Source: Alkalibacterium pelagium (GTDB taxonomy: Bacteria; Bacillota; Bacilli; Lactobacillales; Carnobacteriaceae_A). From it: a stretch of DNA of 64,000 nucleotides. This document shows, piece by piece, positions 9,042-17,997 of the stretch; position 1 is the stretch's first letter; every line of letters begins with the position of its first letter. The translations under genes were made by a program, and so were the position numbers. The notes beneath the pieces are model-generated. The model saw only the letters and a list, made by a program, of their open reading frames with translations. It had not been told where the DNA came from and made no database searches. The stretch spans positions 1 through 64,000 of the forward strand of contig NZ_FNZU01000010.1 of the NCBI RefSeq assembly GCF_900109325.1, in the 5' to 3' direction.

Positions 9042-9581
9042 TTAGTCTACTTTAATTTCGCCTGTAACTTCTGAATTCTCATCGATTTCTGATGATGCTT
9101 CAAATTCTTCACTTGCGAAGATCAAGTCTCCATCGATTGTTCCACCAACTAATTTAAATCCGTTAGCTTCTACATACACGTCTCCTACAAATGTACCATT
9201 CTGCAGACGGGTGTTTTCGTTCTGAATAGTGATGCTTGGGGCAGTCAGAGTAAAGGTTTCTGTTACGTTACGGTCGGCATCCTGAGCGTATAATGCAAGC
9301 TTACGTTCAGTTTCTCCTTTATTCTCGAAACCTTCTACCATAACGAGATCTTCATCAGTTGTGATATCATCTTCGAAAATAACGATCCAAGCTCCGTCAC
9401 TGGATAACCCTTCGAGTAATGTATCTTCATCATTTACACGAACTTGAGTAGCACCAGTTGTAACTTCAGCTTCTGTTTCTTCCACTTCTTCAGCCGGCTC
9501 CTCTGTTTCTGCAGCGTTGTCACAAGCAGCTAGTAACCCCATGCTTGCTGTAATAAGTAATAATTTGTTCCACTTTACCAA
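9042..9581 (-). CDS. Acidic lipoprotein, paralog of the neighbouring one
   Basis: A 179-residue lipoprotein with signal peptide and lipobox LAAC (Cys20), followed by a Glu-rich linker (about 25-42) and the same beta-repeat domain as the 8101-8643 product: ERKLALYAQDADRNVTETFT, GDVYVEANGFKL and GDLIFASEEF align closely. The two genes are in tandem and probably arose by duplication. The linker here is Glu-rich, in the sister Asp-rich. Function unknown; location is the outer face of the membrane. Confidence 0.85.
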   Translation of the reverse strand: MVKWNKLLLITASMGLLAACDNAAETEEPAEEVEETEAEVTTGATQVRVNDEDTLLEGLSSDGAWIVIFEDDITTDEDLVMVEGFENKGETERKLALYAQDADRNVTETFTLTAPSITIQNENTRLQNGTFVGDVYVEANGFKLVGGTIDGDLIFASEEFEASSEIDENSEVTGEIKVD

Positions 9582-9705
9582 TGTTGTTCCTCCTAATTAA
9601 TTGTGATTTAATTCACATTAATCATAGCATGTTTCACGTATATGTCAATTATATTTTGAGAATAAACCTCTAATCTTTTGAACAAAATAAGTATAGATGC
9701 ATAAT

Positions 9706-9757
9706 AAAAAGCCTTCTTAGCATCAAATACTTGTGATTTGATGAACTAACAAGGCTT
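9706..9757 (-). terminator. Terminator of the gpx operon
   Basis: A long interrupted hairpin (AAGCCTT and TCAAAT arms) lies 37 bases after the peroxidase stop. On the minus strand it runs into T5 after GGC. Confidence 0.8.
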
Positions 9758-9793
9758 TATTTTACATATTTTACAAGTGAAGAAATATTCTTT

Positions 9794-10264
9794 TTATCTA
9801 TCTAACTGCTTTTTCAGTTCTTCCTCTACTTTTTCAGGTCCAGATACAGGAGAAAAACGTTCAATCACTGATTCCTGCGGCCCTATTAAAAACTTAGTAT
9901 AGTTCCATTTAATCATCTTCCCGCCTGTCTGTTCTTTAAGATACTTGTACAAGGGGTGAGCGTCATTCCCGTTGACTTTGATTTTTTTAAATAATGGAAA
10001 AGTCACGTTATAGTTCATGGTACAGAATTCCTTTATTTCGTCATTTTCCAGCGGCTCCTGATTCATAAACTGGTCACAGGGGAAGCCTAGTACCCGGACT
10101 CCCTTATCTTTGTACGCGTTGTATATACTCTGGAGCCCTTCAAGCTGCCCCACTAGACCGCACTTGCTGGCCGTATTGACAATAATCAGCCAGTTATCTC
10201 TATATTCATCCAGTGTCTGTTTCTTTCCTTCAATCGTTTCTACTTCAATATCATATAAATCCAT
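9794..10264 (-). CDS. gpx: Glutathione peroxidase-like thiol peroxidase
   Basis: A 156-residue cytoplasmic peroxidase of the GPx/BsaA family, which reduces peroxides, in bacteria usually with thioredoxin as donor. The conserved motifs are present: peroxidatic Cys35 in NTASKCGLVGQ, Gln69 after FPCDQF, and Trp120-Asn121 in KWNYTKFLIG. Cys63 and Cys81 could act as resolving cysteines. It starts 13 bases after the P1B-ATPase stop, so the two are very likely co-transcribed, which links peroxide defence with metal efflux. Confidence 0.95.
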   Translation of the reverse strand: MDLYDIEVETIEGKKQTLDEYRDNWLIIVNTASKCGLVGQLEGLQSIYNAYKDKGVRVLGFPCDQFMNQEPLENDEIKEFCTMNYNVTFPLFKKIKVNGNDAHPLYKYLKEQTGGKMIKWNYTKFLIGPQESVIERFSPVSGPEKVEEELKKQLDR

Positions 10265-10277
10265 GGGGCATTCTCCT

Positions 10278-12167
10278 TTAACTGTTGTGCTGAAAACTCG
10301 ATGATCTGAGCAGACGCAGGCCGTTCAGTATAACTAGTATCGTGCTGCCTTCGTGTCCGATGACTCCTAAAGGAAGATTGATCAGCTGCAGCAGGTTCAC
10401 TATGATCAGAAAAACAATCACGGCAATCGAAAATACAACATTCTGCATTATGATTCTGTTCAGGCGTCTGGACAGTTTATGACTATAAGACAGCTGCTGC
10501 AGATCATTTTTTACAAGCACCACGTCAGCAGCTTCCATAGCGAGATCCGTTCCCGCACCCATTGCAATTCCGATGGAGGCATTCGCCAGAGCCGGAGCAT
10601 CGTTTATGCCATCGCCTACCATGACAATTGTGCCGTACCGTTTCTTCAGTTCCAGAATCAGTTCCGCTTTTTCGTCAGGTAGGCAGTTGGCTATCACCTC
10701 ATCGACTCCTATCAATGAACCGATCGATTCACCTGTCGCCTGATTGTCTCCAGTTATCATGAGGGTCCTGATGTTGTGACTTTTAAAATAGTCTACTGTT
10801 TCTTTTGCTCCGGGAGCCGGGAGATCCAGTAAAGCAATATAGGCAGTCAGTTCATCATTCTTTGATACATATAAAACTGTCTTTCCCTCATTCTGTCTGT
10901 TCATTGCTTCAATTGTCAAGTAATCATCATCATTTTTAACAACAAATTCTTTCTTTCCTATTTTATATCTGTCTGTTCCGGCAACGCCTTCCATCCCTTT
11001 TCCTTCTACTTCATTGATCAGGTCAAAGTGGAACAGTCTGCCTTCCGTTTCAGAACTCAAATGATCGACAACTGCTCTCGCAAGAGGGTGGCTGGACTGT
11101 TTCTCCATAGCGACAACGACCTGCTGGATCTCCTTGCCGTATGACTGATTATTAAATACCACATCCGTCACTTTCGGCGTTCCTTCAGTCAGGGTCCCGG
11201 TCTTATCAAATGCTATTGCACTGATCTGACTGAAATTCTCCAAGTAGGAGCCGCCTTTGTACAGCACACCGTTCTTAGCTCCGTTCGATATTGCTGACAA
11301 GGTCGCCGGACTCGCTGAGGCCATCAATGCACAAGGTGAAGCAACAGTCAGCAGGACCATTCCTCTATAAAAAGATTCAGTAAATCCCCAATCAAGGATA
11401 TAGAGAAAAACAAGAATCATAACTGGGACAAAAACCAGTACAATTTTCACATAATGCGTTTCTATCGACTCAATAAATGTCGCTGTCTGAGACGGTGTAC
11501 CTTGCGCTTCATCAACCAGTCTGATTATTTTAGCGAAAAGTGTGTCTGAATAGTCAGTGGTCACACGAACCTTAATAGGCTGAGAAATATTCACAGTTCC
11601 TCCGATCACTACATCTTCCGCCTGCTTACTTACAGGGACCGATTCGCCTGAGACTACTGATTCATCGATGAGCCCATACTGACTGATCAGCTGTCCATCT
11701 ATAGGAATGGCAGACCCCTTCGGAACAATTATACAGTCACCTATTTTGAGATCTTCAGTTTCCACTTCTTCAGTTCTGCCTTCTTCAGTGAGGAGGAGAG
11801 CTGTGTCAGGTGTGAGCTTCATCAGATGAGAAATGGCATCTGTACTTTTATTTGTTGTATAGATTTCTAGCGAGCCACTAAGTGAGAAAATGAAAATCAG
11901 CAGAGCTCCTTCCAGCCAGAAACCAATGATCGATGCCCCTACTGCCGCGAGAACCATCAGAATATCAACATTGAGTGATCGGTCTCTTACCAGCTCCATT
12001 ATACCTTCTTTCCCCTGATAATACCCGCCAATGATAAAGGAACTAATAAAGAGGACGACATCCAACGGTCTCCAGCTATTATATGATGCAATGCCACCGA
12101 ACAGGATCAGAAGCCCACTGATTACGGTCAGAAGCATTGGCTTGTTATTTTTGAATAATGCAGTCAT
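10278..12167 (-). CDS. P1B-4-type heavy-metal efflux ATPase (PfeT/ZosA-like)
   Basis: A 629-residue P-type ATPase. Motifs: the transmembrane metal site SPC at 277-279 (SPC rather than CPC is typical of the P1B-4 group), phosphorylation site Asp321 in DKTGTLT, the hinge GDGINDAPAL, and HEGST in a late transmembrane helix, a second P1B-4 hallmark. There is no N-terminal heavy-metal-binding domain. Known relatives export Fe(II), Co(II) or Zn(II); B. subtilis PfeT, under PerR, exports iron. The ribosome site AGGGGGA precedes the ATG well. A Fur-like dyad upstream and the co-transcribed peroxidase favour an iron/peroxide role, which is inference. Confidence 0.93.
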   Translation of the reverse strand: MTALFKNNKPMLLTVISGLLILFGGIASYNSWRPLDVVLFISSFIIGGYYQGKEGIMELVRDRSLNVDILMVLAAVGASIIGFWLEGALLIFIFSLSGSLEIYTTNKSTDAISHLMKLTPDTALLLTEEGRTEEVETEDLKIGDCIIVPKGSAIPIDGQLISQYGLIDESVVSGESVPVSKQAEDVVIGGTVNISQPIKVRVTTDYSDTLFAKIIRLVDEAQGTPSQTATFIESIETHYVKIVLVFVPVMILVFLYILDWGFTESFYRGMVLLTVASPCALMASASPATLSAISNGAKNGVLYKGGSYLENFSQISAIAFDKTGTLTEGTPKVTDVVFNNQSYGKEIQQVVVAMEKQSSHPLARAVVDHLSSETEGRLFHFDLINEVEGKGMEGVAGTDRYKIGKKEFVVKNDDDYLTIEAMNRQNEGKTVLYVSKNDELTAYIALLDLPAPGAKETVDYFKSHNIRTLMITGDNQATGESIGSLIGVDEVIANCLPDEKAELILELKKRYGTIVMVGDGINDAPALANASIGIAMGAGTDLAMEAADVVLVKNDLQQLSYSHKLSRRLNRIIMQNVVFSIAVIVFLIIVNLLQLINLPLGVIGHEGSTILVILNGLRLLRSSSFQHNS

Positions 12168-12242
12168 CTTAGTCCCCCTAGTCTATGCCTTATATGTTAA
12201 AGATAGCACAATCTTAAGTATGGTCCTAGTCAATTCATTTAG

Positions 12243-12265
12243 ATGAGAATGATACTATTTCTCAT
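12243..12265 (-). promoter_or_regulatory. Candidate Fur/PerR-family operator upstream of the metal ATPase
   Basis: The perfect inverted repeat ATGAGAA-N9-TTCTCAT resembles Fur-family sites (TGAGAAT half-sites). It lies upstream of a TTGACT hexamer (minus strand, near 12235), about 75-100 bases before the start codon. Which regulator binds is not determined by sequence alone. Confidence 0.45.
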
Positions 12266-12290
12266 TATCCATAATCTTGCCATTATTACT

Positions 12291-12332
12291 AAAAAGACCT
12301 TTGACAGACATATGTATCTTCTGCCAAAGGTC
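12291..12332 (-). terminator. Terminator of the VOC dioxygenase gene
   Basis: A stem of GACCTTTG-CAGA and its complement with an AT-rich loop, followed on the minus strand by T5, just after the stop at 12342. Confidence 0.85.
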
Positions 12333-12341
12333 CCATTTATT

Positions 12342-13199
12342 TTAATCTATAACATTAAAGGTAATAATGATGCCATTCGGGTCAGTTACTGACAAACTGT
12401 CCTGTTCCCGTTTGAAGGGATAACCGTTTTCTGACAGACGATCGGCCAGCTTATCAATATCTGTCCGGTCAGGCAGAACAAGCGTAAATTGACGTAGTCC
12501 CAAATCGCCGGATCGTCGCTTAGGTAAGCCACTACCTGCCCATGTGTTCATTCCAATATGATGGTGATAGTCTCCAGCAGCAATAAAACGTGCCTGAGCA
12601 CCATACTCGTATTTCAAATCCATTCCAAGCGCATCAGTATAAAACTGCTCTGATTCTTTCAAGTCTGATACGGACAAGTGTATGTGACCCACGACAGTTC
12701 CTTCAGGAAATAATGGAGATACTTTCTCATCCCGACTATCCAGCACGCCGTGTGCATCCATCTGTTCTGTCACACCTGGAATCGTTCCGTCATCGTTGAG
12801 CACCCACTCTTCTTTAGGCTTATCACGGTAAATCTCGATTCCATTGCCTTCAGGATCCTGCAGATATAACGCTTCGCTATAACCATGATCCGAAGCACCG
12901 GCAATTGCCACTTCATTTTTTAAAAGATTGTATAATGTATTTCCTAAATGCCTGCGCTCAGGAAGCAAAAAAGCGGTATGGAACAGACCTGCTTTCACTT
13001 CTAAGTTATCCTGACCTTGGGTTTCTTCAAGAATAAGCAGGACCTTTCCTGATTCTGCAATACCTAATTTTGATTGTGAGTCAGTTTTTTCAATCAGACT
13101 AAGTCCGACTGTATCAGTATAGTAACGCGTCATTTTATCCAGGTCTCTCACATTAAGTTCAGCATACCCTATTTCCATCAGTTTATTTATTTTACCCAT
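12342..13199 (-). CDS. catE: Catechol-2,3-dioxygenase-like VOC protein (CatE/YfiE family)
   Basis: A 285-residue protein with two vicinal-oxygen-chelate halves (about 8-125 and 168-283). Candidate metal ligands stand in FHTAFL of the first half and in GHIHLSV and DYHHHIGMNTW of the second. The closest described relatives are B. subtilis CatE and similar extradiol dioxygenases that open catechol rings; these often protect against quinone stress. It is a single-gene unit. Substrate specificity cannot be read from the sequence, and a glyoxalase-like role is an alternative. Confidence 0.85.
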   Translation of the reverse strand: MGKINKLMEIGYAELNVRDLDKMTRYYTDTVGLSLIEKTDSQSKLGIAESGKVLLILEETQGQDNLEVKAGLFHTAFLLPERRHLGNTLYNLLKNEVAIAGASDHGYSEALYLQDPEGNGIEIYRDKPKEEWVLNDDGTIPGVTEQMDAHGVLDSRDEKVSPLFPEGTVVGHIHLSVSDLKESEQFYTDALGMDLKYEYGAQARFIAAGDYHHHIGMNTWAGSGLPKRRSGDLGLRQFTLVLPDRTDIDKLADRLSENGYPFKREQDSLSVTDPNGIIITFNVID

Positions 13200-13256
13200 T
13201 CTTATCCTCCTTTAATTTTACTTACTTTTATATAGTAACACGGATTCGGAATAAAA

Positions 13257-13733
13257 TCATCTTCTTTTATATCTTCTTTGAGCAATCATCGCCAGCCTGA
13301 TACGATTATATCTCTGAATAATAATAAATGGGACATTTACGATGATTGCATAGAACACCATGACAAAACCCGCCCAGACTGGATTCCACAAGAAAAACAA
13401 TGGTGCAGGAAGAAGAAGCAGAAGATGAGTCAGTTCAGCCCTTTTCGTTTCCATTATAAATAGCAGCATTGTTTCTACTGTCGTATCAGCCAACTGTTTC
13501 TTCTTATAACCCATCTTGAAAAGTGTAGCACCATCCGGGAGACTGTCTTTCCATTTGTGTACATAAAATACATTTCTCCAGAGCTTCCCCTTTTGTTCAA
13601 AGGATCGCTCTCTGAATAAGATGTCTGACGGGTGGTCAGGTCCAAAGAAACTGTAGGGGACTTTCAGGAGACCGAGCGAAATGCTTAAGTGGAAAAAAAG
13701 CCATACTGCTATGTTTACCCACACTAACCTCAA
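13257..13733 (-). CDS. crtO: Glycosyl-4,4'-diaponeurosporenoate acyltransferase CrtO
   Basis: A 158-residue membrane protein, last in the carotenoid cluster. In staphyloxanthin biosynthesis CrtO esterifies the glucose of glycosyl-diaponeurosporenoate with a fatty acid. The family pattern is clear: FFGPDHPSD after an N-terminal transmembrane segment, the central KWKDSLPDG, ETKRAELTH, two hydrophobic segments and the final QRYNRIRL. Length agrees with S. aureus CrtO (about 165). The gene begins 19 bases after crtQ, in the same operon. Confidence 0.92.
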   Translation of the reverse strand: MRLVWVNIAVWLFFHLSISLGLLKVPYSFFGPDHPSDILFRERSFEQKGKLWRNVFYVHKWKDSLPDGATLFKMGYKKKQLADTTVETMLLFIMETKRAELTHLLLLLPAPLFFLWNPVWAGFVMVFYAIIVNVPFIIIQRYNRIRLAMIAQRRYKRR

Positions 13734-13752
13734 TACTATCTCACCTTTCAGC

Positions 13753-14865
13753 CTACAACTTTATTTCTCTGTTCCGCCATCTGACTCTTTTCAGTATTTT
13801 TACCTTAAAGACTGAAAAGAGATACAGAAACAGAAAAACTATGATATAAATTACCGGAAATCCTGCTGTCCATAGCGGAAATTGACCGACTTTGTTCATC
13901 AGCCACCTGAACTGCACACAGTAAAAGAAATAGATTAGACCAGGAAGTAGAATAGCTGTTGGTCCAAGGGTAACTAATGTTCCAATCAGTATAGTCGTCG
14001 ACAGGCAAATCCCCGCTATCCACAGCGCAATACTTAACAGAACTAAGGGGTTGGTCCCTTCCGATCCATGAATCAGGCTTTTAGTCCAGCCGTTGACCAA
14101 CTGACTAAAGCTTTCAGGGAACATCCGGAAATGGACAACCTCCTTCCCACTGAACACATTAACAGGTAAACCCGTCTCTTTATACCGTTTTGCCAGTTCG
14201 ATGTCATCCATATGGCTGTCCTGTATAGTCCTGTGTCCACCAGATTCTTCATATTGCTTACGCGTCGTCAGCAGAAACGGGCCAAAAGCTCCTCTCTCTT
14301 CGATGTGTCCACCTAACAGGCTATACCGATTGACACCGGCCATGACCATGATATTTGGAACGATAGATGCTGTTTCGTAAACTTTTTTTATCTCATGAAA
14401 GGGTTGTATGGATAACAAGCCCTTGTCCTGCTGATTCAAATATTGATCAGCAACTGATTCAAGCGCCCGGTCATTGACAAAGTAGGTGTCGGCATCCAGG
14501 AAGAGCAGCCATTCTCCCTTTGCCTTTTCGGCTCCTATCCAGCAAGCTGCAGATTTCCCCCCTGATTCAAGTTCTGATTCTTCAGTGGACAATACTTTCG
14601 CATCATGCGCTGCCGCAATCATAGCTGTTTCGTCTGTGGATTCATCATCCACAACAATAACTTCCAATGGCTTATAAGTCTGTCTATTCAAGGACTTCAA
14701 TAGGTTCGGCAGAGATTCTTCTTCGTCTCTGGCCGGGATAATGACAGAAAGCCCCGGCAGCTTTCTGACAGACTTGGTTAAAGGAATGGCGGGTATTTTA
14801 AACAAAAAGAAACACCCGCTCATCAGACCGATAGAAAGGAGCACGGCAAGTATTCCCTCACTCAT
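13753..14865 (-). CDS. crtQ: 4,4'-diaponeurosporenoate glycosyltransferase CrtQ
   Basis: A family 2 glycosyltransferase of 370 residues that attaches glucose to the carotenoid acid at the membrane. An N-terminal transmembrane helix precedes the GT-A fold: LSVIIPARDEEESLPN, VVDDESTDET and the DXD-like LDADTYF, then a QDSHMDDIELAKRYK segment. Two to three C-terminal helices lie at about 270-350. It sits between crtP and crtO, the same pathway order as in staphylococci. Confidence 0.93.
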   Translation of the reverse strand: MSEGILAVLLSIGLMSGCFFLFKIPAIPLTKSVRKLPGLSVIIPARDEEESLPNLLKSLNRQTYKPLEVIVVDDESTDETAMIAAAHDAKVLSTEESELESGGKSAACWIGAEKAKGEWLLFLDADTYFVNDRALESVADQYLNQQDKGLLSIQPFHEIKKVYETASIVPNIMVMAGVNRYSLLGGHIEERGAFGPFLLTTRKQYEESGGHRTIQDSHMDDIELAKRYKETGLPVNVFSGKEVVHFRMFPESFSQLVNGWTKSLIHGSEGTNPLVLLSIALWIAGICLSTTILIGTLVTLGPTAILLPGLIYFFYCVQFRWLMNKVGQFPLWTAGFPVIYIIVFLFLYLFSVFKVKILKRVRWRNREIKL

Positions 14866-14902
14866 CTGCGCACTTCCTTTCTCTCAATATGATTACCAGG
14901 TG

Positions 14903-16405
14903 TTACTTGTCTTCATTTATGATGATGTCGGCGACTTGCTGCCCACTTAACGTGACCATCGGCATTCCGCCACCGGGGTTGACCGATCCTCCGGCAAAAT
15001 AAAGGTTCTTGTACTGGTCACTTTTCTTAGGAAACTTGAACCCCTTGTTCTTTTTCCGGTCGGAAACAACACCGTAGATCGCGCCATGTGTAGAGTAATA
15101 GGTCTGTTCAATGTCCACAGGCGTCCACTGATCTTCAACTACAATATGTTTTCTCAAATCAGTCAGACCCATATTCTCCAGTTTGATCAGAACACGTTCT
15201 CTCAGCTTAGCGTAATCAGCATCTGTAAACGGCCGATCCTGAATATAAGGAATGTGCGGAAGGATCTTGATATTCTCATGTCCTTCAGGTGCCTGAAACG
15301 GGTCGGTCTTGTTGCTGTTTACAAGATAAATCGTTGGATCCTCAGGCAATCTTTTATCTTTAAAGACTGTCTTGTAGTTACGCTTGGAGTTTTCAGAGAA
15401 GAAAAAGTTGTGATGAGCCAGCTGCGGGTAAGTCCGGTCGACACCAAGGTGAAGCACGAGGCCGGATGCTGCTGGTTCAAATGTCTCTTCCAGTTTATCT
15501 GTATGGGCGGCATAGACATTTAAAAGTCGCTTGTAGGTGGGAATAACTTCCATGTTTGAAACAATTTTATCAGCCCTGACATGCTCACCATTGCCAAGCT
15601 TTATACCTGTCACTTCATTCTCTTCATTCGTATCGATTGCTGTCACTTCAACACCTGTATGAAAGCTCACACCGACTTCTTTTCCAAGTTGGACTAAACC
15701 TTCAGCCAGCTTGTGCATGCCTCCGTCGACATACCAGAGTCCCATTTTCTTCTGTACGTATGCCAGAACATTCAAGACAGCCGGTGCTTCATCTGCAGAG
15801 GAACCGACATATTTAATGTAATACTTCAGCATGTCCCTCATGTAAGGATTTTTTACACGCTTATCAATGCCTTGAGCCATTGTATGGAAATAATCGAACC
15901 CCTTCAATGCGGGGATAAGACCATGGTAATCAATGATGGATTTCAGATCATCCAGTCCTTTATTAAAATACCCTTCTTCAGTTGCCTCATATAATCGGCG
16001 AGTATAATCAAGATAATTGCGGTATTCCTGAAGGTCAGTATCACTTAACGCAGGATTCTTCTGCTTCATTTCATCCAGGTCGTTGTACAAATCAATAGTT
16101 GTGCCGTCAGTAAAGAACGAGCGCCATTCCAGATCAAGCTGTCTGATAGGTACATAATCTGCCAGTTTCTTTCCACTTTTTGTAAATAATTCATCAAAAA
16201 TATGAGGCATGGTGAGAATGGATGGCCCAAGATCGAAGCCGAATCCTTCTTTTTCCAGCCTGTTCAGTTTACCGCCCAGGTGACTGTTTTTTTCATATAA
16301 GGAAACAGTATAGCCGCTTTGAGCCAATGATATAGCAGATGACAATCCACCCAGTCCTCCACCGATGACTACGACCGTTTTCCCCTTATGCTTTTCCTTC
16401 GTCAT
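14903..16405 (-). CDS. crtP: 4,4'-diaponeurosporene oxygenase CrtP
   Basis: An FAD-dependent carotenoid oxidase of about 500 residues. The dinucleotide-binding motif [19 protein letters not shown] stands at the N-terminus and the C-terminal [19 protein letters not shown] closes the FAD site. Segments such as [28 protein letters not shown] and [10 protein letters not shown] match staphylococcal CrtP rather than CrtN, so this is the oxidase forming the terminal aldehyde/acid. A GTG at 16441 overlapping the crtM stop is in frame, but the ATG at 16405 follows GAGG at good spacing and matches the family start, so I chose it. No crtN desaturase is in this cluster; whether CrtP also desaturates is unknown. 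Confidence 0.9.
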   Translation of the reverse strand: MTKEKHKGKTVVVIGGGLGGLSSAISLAQSGYTVSLYEKNSHLGGKLNRLEKEGFGFDLGPSILTMPHIFDELFTKSGKKLADYVPIRQLDLEWRSFFTDGTTIDLYNDLDEMKQKNPALSDTDLQEYRNYLDYTRRLYEATEEGYFNKGLDDLKSIIDYHGLIPALKGFDYFHTMAQGIDKRVKNPYMRDMLKYYIKYVGSSADEAPAVLNVLAYVQKKMGLWYVDGGMHKLAEGLVQLGKEVGVSFHTGVEVTAIDTNEENEVTGIKLGNGEHVRADKIVSNMEVIPTYKRLLNVYAAHTDKLEETFEPAASGLVLHLGVDRTYPQLAHHNFFFSENSKRNYKTVFKDKRLPEDPTIYLVNSNKTDPFQAPEGHENIKILPHIPYIQDRPFTDADYAKLRERVLIKLENMGLTDLRKHIVVEDQWTPVDIEQTYYSTHGAIYGVVSDRKKNKGFKFPKKSDQYKNLYFAGGSVNPGGGMPMVTLSGQQVADIIINEDK

Positions 16406-16437
16406 ATTTTCTGCCTCATTCTTGTATAGTTTCAATC

Positions 16438-17391
16438 TCACTTATCAAATTGCATCTTTACTTCTCTCAATATTCGCATTTTCGCTAACATGGACGTCTT
16501 GTTTCTCTTAGTGAAGCAGTCATAATTATTCTGCCTCACAGCATCAAGAATTCCGCCGTAAACTTTTGATGACAAGGCAACAGGATACTGACTGTCCTTG
16601 TCAAATAGATCCAATGATCTGTTGAAGTCCAAGTACAGCTGCTCAGCTCTTAAGGCCAGGGATTCCCAAATACTGATGAAAGATTCGTTGATCACTCCAT
16701 CAGACAGATTCTGTTCAGTATAGTTCAACTTCTTCATTAAATCAGATGGCAGATAAATCCGATGAATCTCCCGGTAGTCTTCTCCGACATCTCTTAATAT
16801 ATTCGTCAGCTGCATAGCGACGCCCAAAGCGATTGCCTGCTCTTTTAATTCCTGATGGTTCTCAGTAGCTATGATTGGAAGAAGCATCAGACCAACAGAT
16901 CCAGCTACATAGTAACTGTATGTCTCCACTTCTTCCAGCGTCGAGGGCTGTTCGAAGTGATAGTCCATTGCCTGCCCTTTCAGCTGATCATAGAATGATT
17001 GAATAGGCATATCATATCTGTTGAAGACGTCTCTCAAAGCATGCCAGATCGGGTGGTCCGGTTCTCTCCCTTGTTCAAATCGATTCAGTTCGTTAGTAAG
17101 CATAGCCAGTGCTTCAGCCTGCTGCTCTTTTGTTTCTGCTTCATCGATGCTGTCATCTGCCAGGCGACAGAAAGCATATATGGCATACACTGCTTCAGCC
17201 TTATCTTTAGGCAGCTTCGAAAAAGCAAAATAAAAACTCTTGGACTGTTCTTTTATAATCTCTTCGCAGTAAGCATAGGCCTGATCTATGCCTGAAGAGT
17301 GTATCCGCTCTTTTTCGATACAAGCTCCTCCTCTAAATAATACTAATGATATAGAGAGGGTCTTCAACTCTATCTCCATAACACTTGTCAT
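16438..17391 (-). CDS. crtM: 4,4'-diapophytoene synthase CrtM
   Basis: A squalene/phytoene synthase-family enzyme that condenses two farnesyl diphosphates into 4,4'-diapophytoene, the first C30 carotenoid step. Both Asp-rich motifs are visible: DDSID in the first third and [12 protein letters not shown] in the middle. The start is uncertain. The annotated ATG at 17391 has no ribosome site and adds about 20 residues unlike the family. A strong AGAGGAGG lies further in, near 17330, but the nearest TTG after it is in another frame, and the in-frame codon at proper spacing is ATC (about residue 27). The real start may be non-standard, or the 5' end may carry a frameshift. Confidence 0.85.
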   Translation of the reverse strand: MTSVMEIELKTLSISLVLFRGGACIEKERIHSSGIDQAYAYCEEIIKEQSKSFYFAFSKLPKDKAEAVYAIYAFCRLADDSIDEAETKEQQAEALAMLTNELNRFEQGREPDHPIWHALRDVFNRYDMPIQSFYDQLKGQAMDYHFEQPSTLEEVETYSYYVAGSVGLMLLPIIATENHQELKEQAIALGVAMQLTNILRDVGEDYREIHRIYLPSDLMKKLNYTEQNLSDGVINESFISIWESLALRAEQLYLDFNRSLDLFDKDSQYPVALSSKVYGGILDAVRQNNYDCFTKRNKTSMLAKMRILREVKMQFDK

Positions 17392-17393
17392 TT

Positions 17394-17437
17394 ATATTGT
17401 TTGTTTCATAGTAACATACTTGAAACATAAACAATAT
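17394..17437 (-). promoter_or_regulatory. Large dyad over the crtM promoter region, candidate operator
   Basis: An imperfect palindrome has arms ATATTGTTT and GTTTCA on one side and TGAAAC and AAACAATAT on the other, with a 12-base centre and a 2-base offset between the arms. It overlaps a possible promoter (TTGTTT, 15 bases, TACTAT on the minus strand) just upstream of crtM, so a dimeric repressor or activator of the carotenoid operon could bind here. The regulator is not visible nearby. Confidence 0.5.
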
Positions 17438-17549
17438 ATGATATGCCGTCAGAAATATTGAAGATATTGTGACCTAATTGTGTATATTTTTTCCCAGATC
17501 ACCGTCATACTCTATTTCTTGCAACTAAATATGCAAACAGGTATGCAAA

Positions 17550-17584
17550 AAGGAGAGCACACTTTTTTCACTTGTGCTCTCCTT
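17550..17584 (-). terminator. Terminator after the small 74-residue gene
   Basis: A perfect 12-bp stem AAGGAGAGCACA/TGTGCTCTCCTT with an 11-nt loop, followed on the minus strand by T4 and GCATACC. Confidence 0.85.
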
Positions 17585-17631
17585 AATTGTCTGTATACTT
17601 TGTAAGTCCCTATTACATTTTCTGTATATTT

Positions 17632-17856
17632 TTATAATAATGTGACATCCAAGTATCCCAATTTCCTTGCCTCTTTTATCCTTTGCTGGTCTTCCTCTGT
17701 AATCTTCAGTAAAGCAGGGTTTTCAAGAATCATTTCATAGCCATATTCCTGAACACCTGACTGTATGATCGCTTTATCTATACCTGTCACTATAGATAAA
17801 ATCTCAGCTGGTTTCTTATCTCTCGCTCTTTCATCCGTTACTTCAGTAAATAACAT
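17632..17856 (-). CDS. Small hypothetical protein, 74 residues
   Basis: The reading frame has a strong ribosome site (GAAAGGAGG, 7 bases before the ATG) and its own terminator, so it is very likely real. The product is charged, without a signal peptide or transmembrane segment. It has a helix-rich central part (SIVTGIDKAIIQSGVQEYGY) and a charged helical C-terminus (TEEDQQRIKEARKLGYLD). I do not recognise the family. It is a single-gene unit between the carotenoid operon and an MFS transporter. Confidence 0.7.
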   Translation of the reverse strand: MLFTEVTDERARDKKPAEILSIVTGIDKAIIQSGVQEYGYEMILENPALLKITEEDQQRIKEARKLGYLDVTLL

Positions 17857-17997
17857 CTCTTTTCCTCCTTTCTACACTGCTTCACCTATTTCTTACTTGA
17901 ATTATAACACAAATGAAAGCGTTTCAACAAGAAGGATGTAACTGGATGATGTATATTTAATCTGTAAAATGGTTGAAATTCTATGCTTAAGTCCAAC

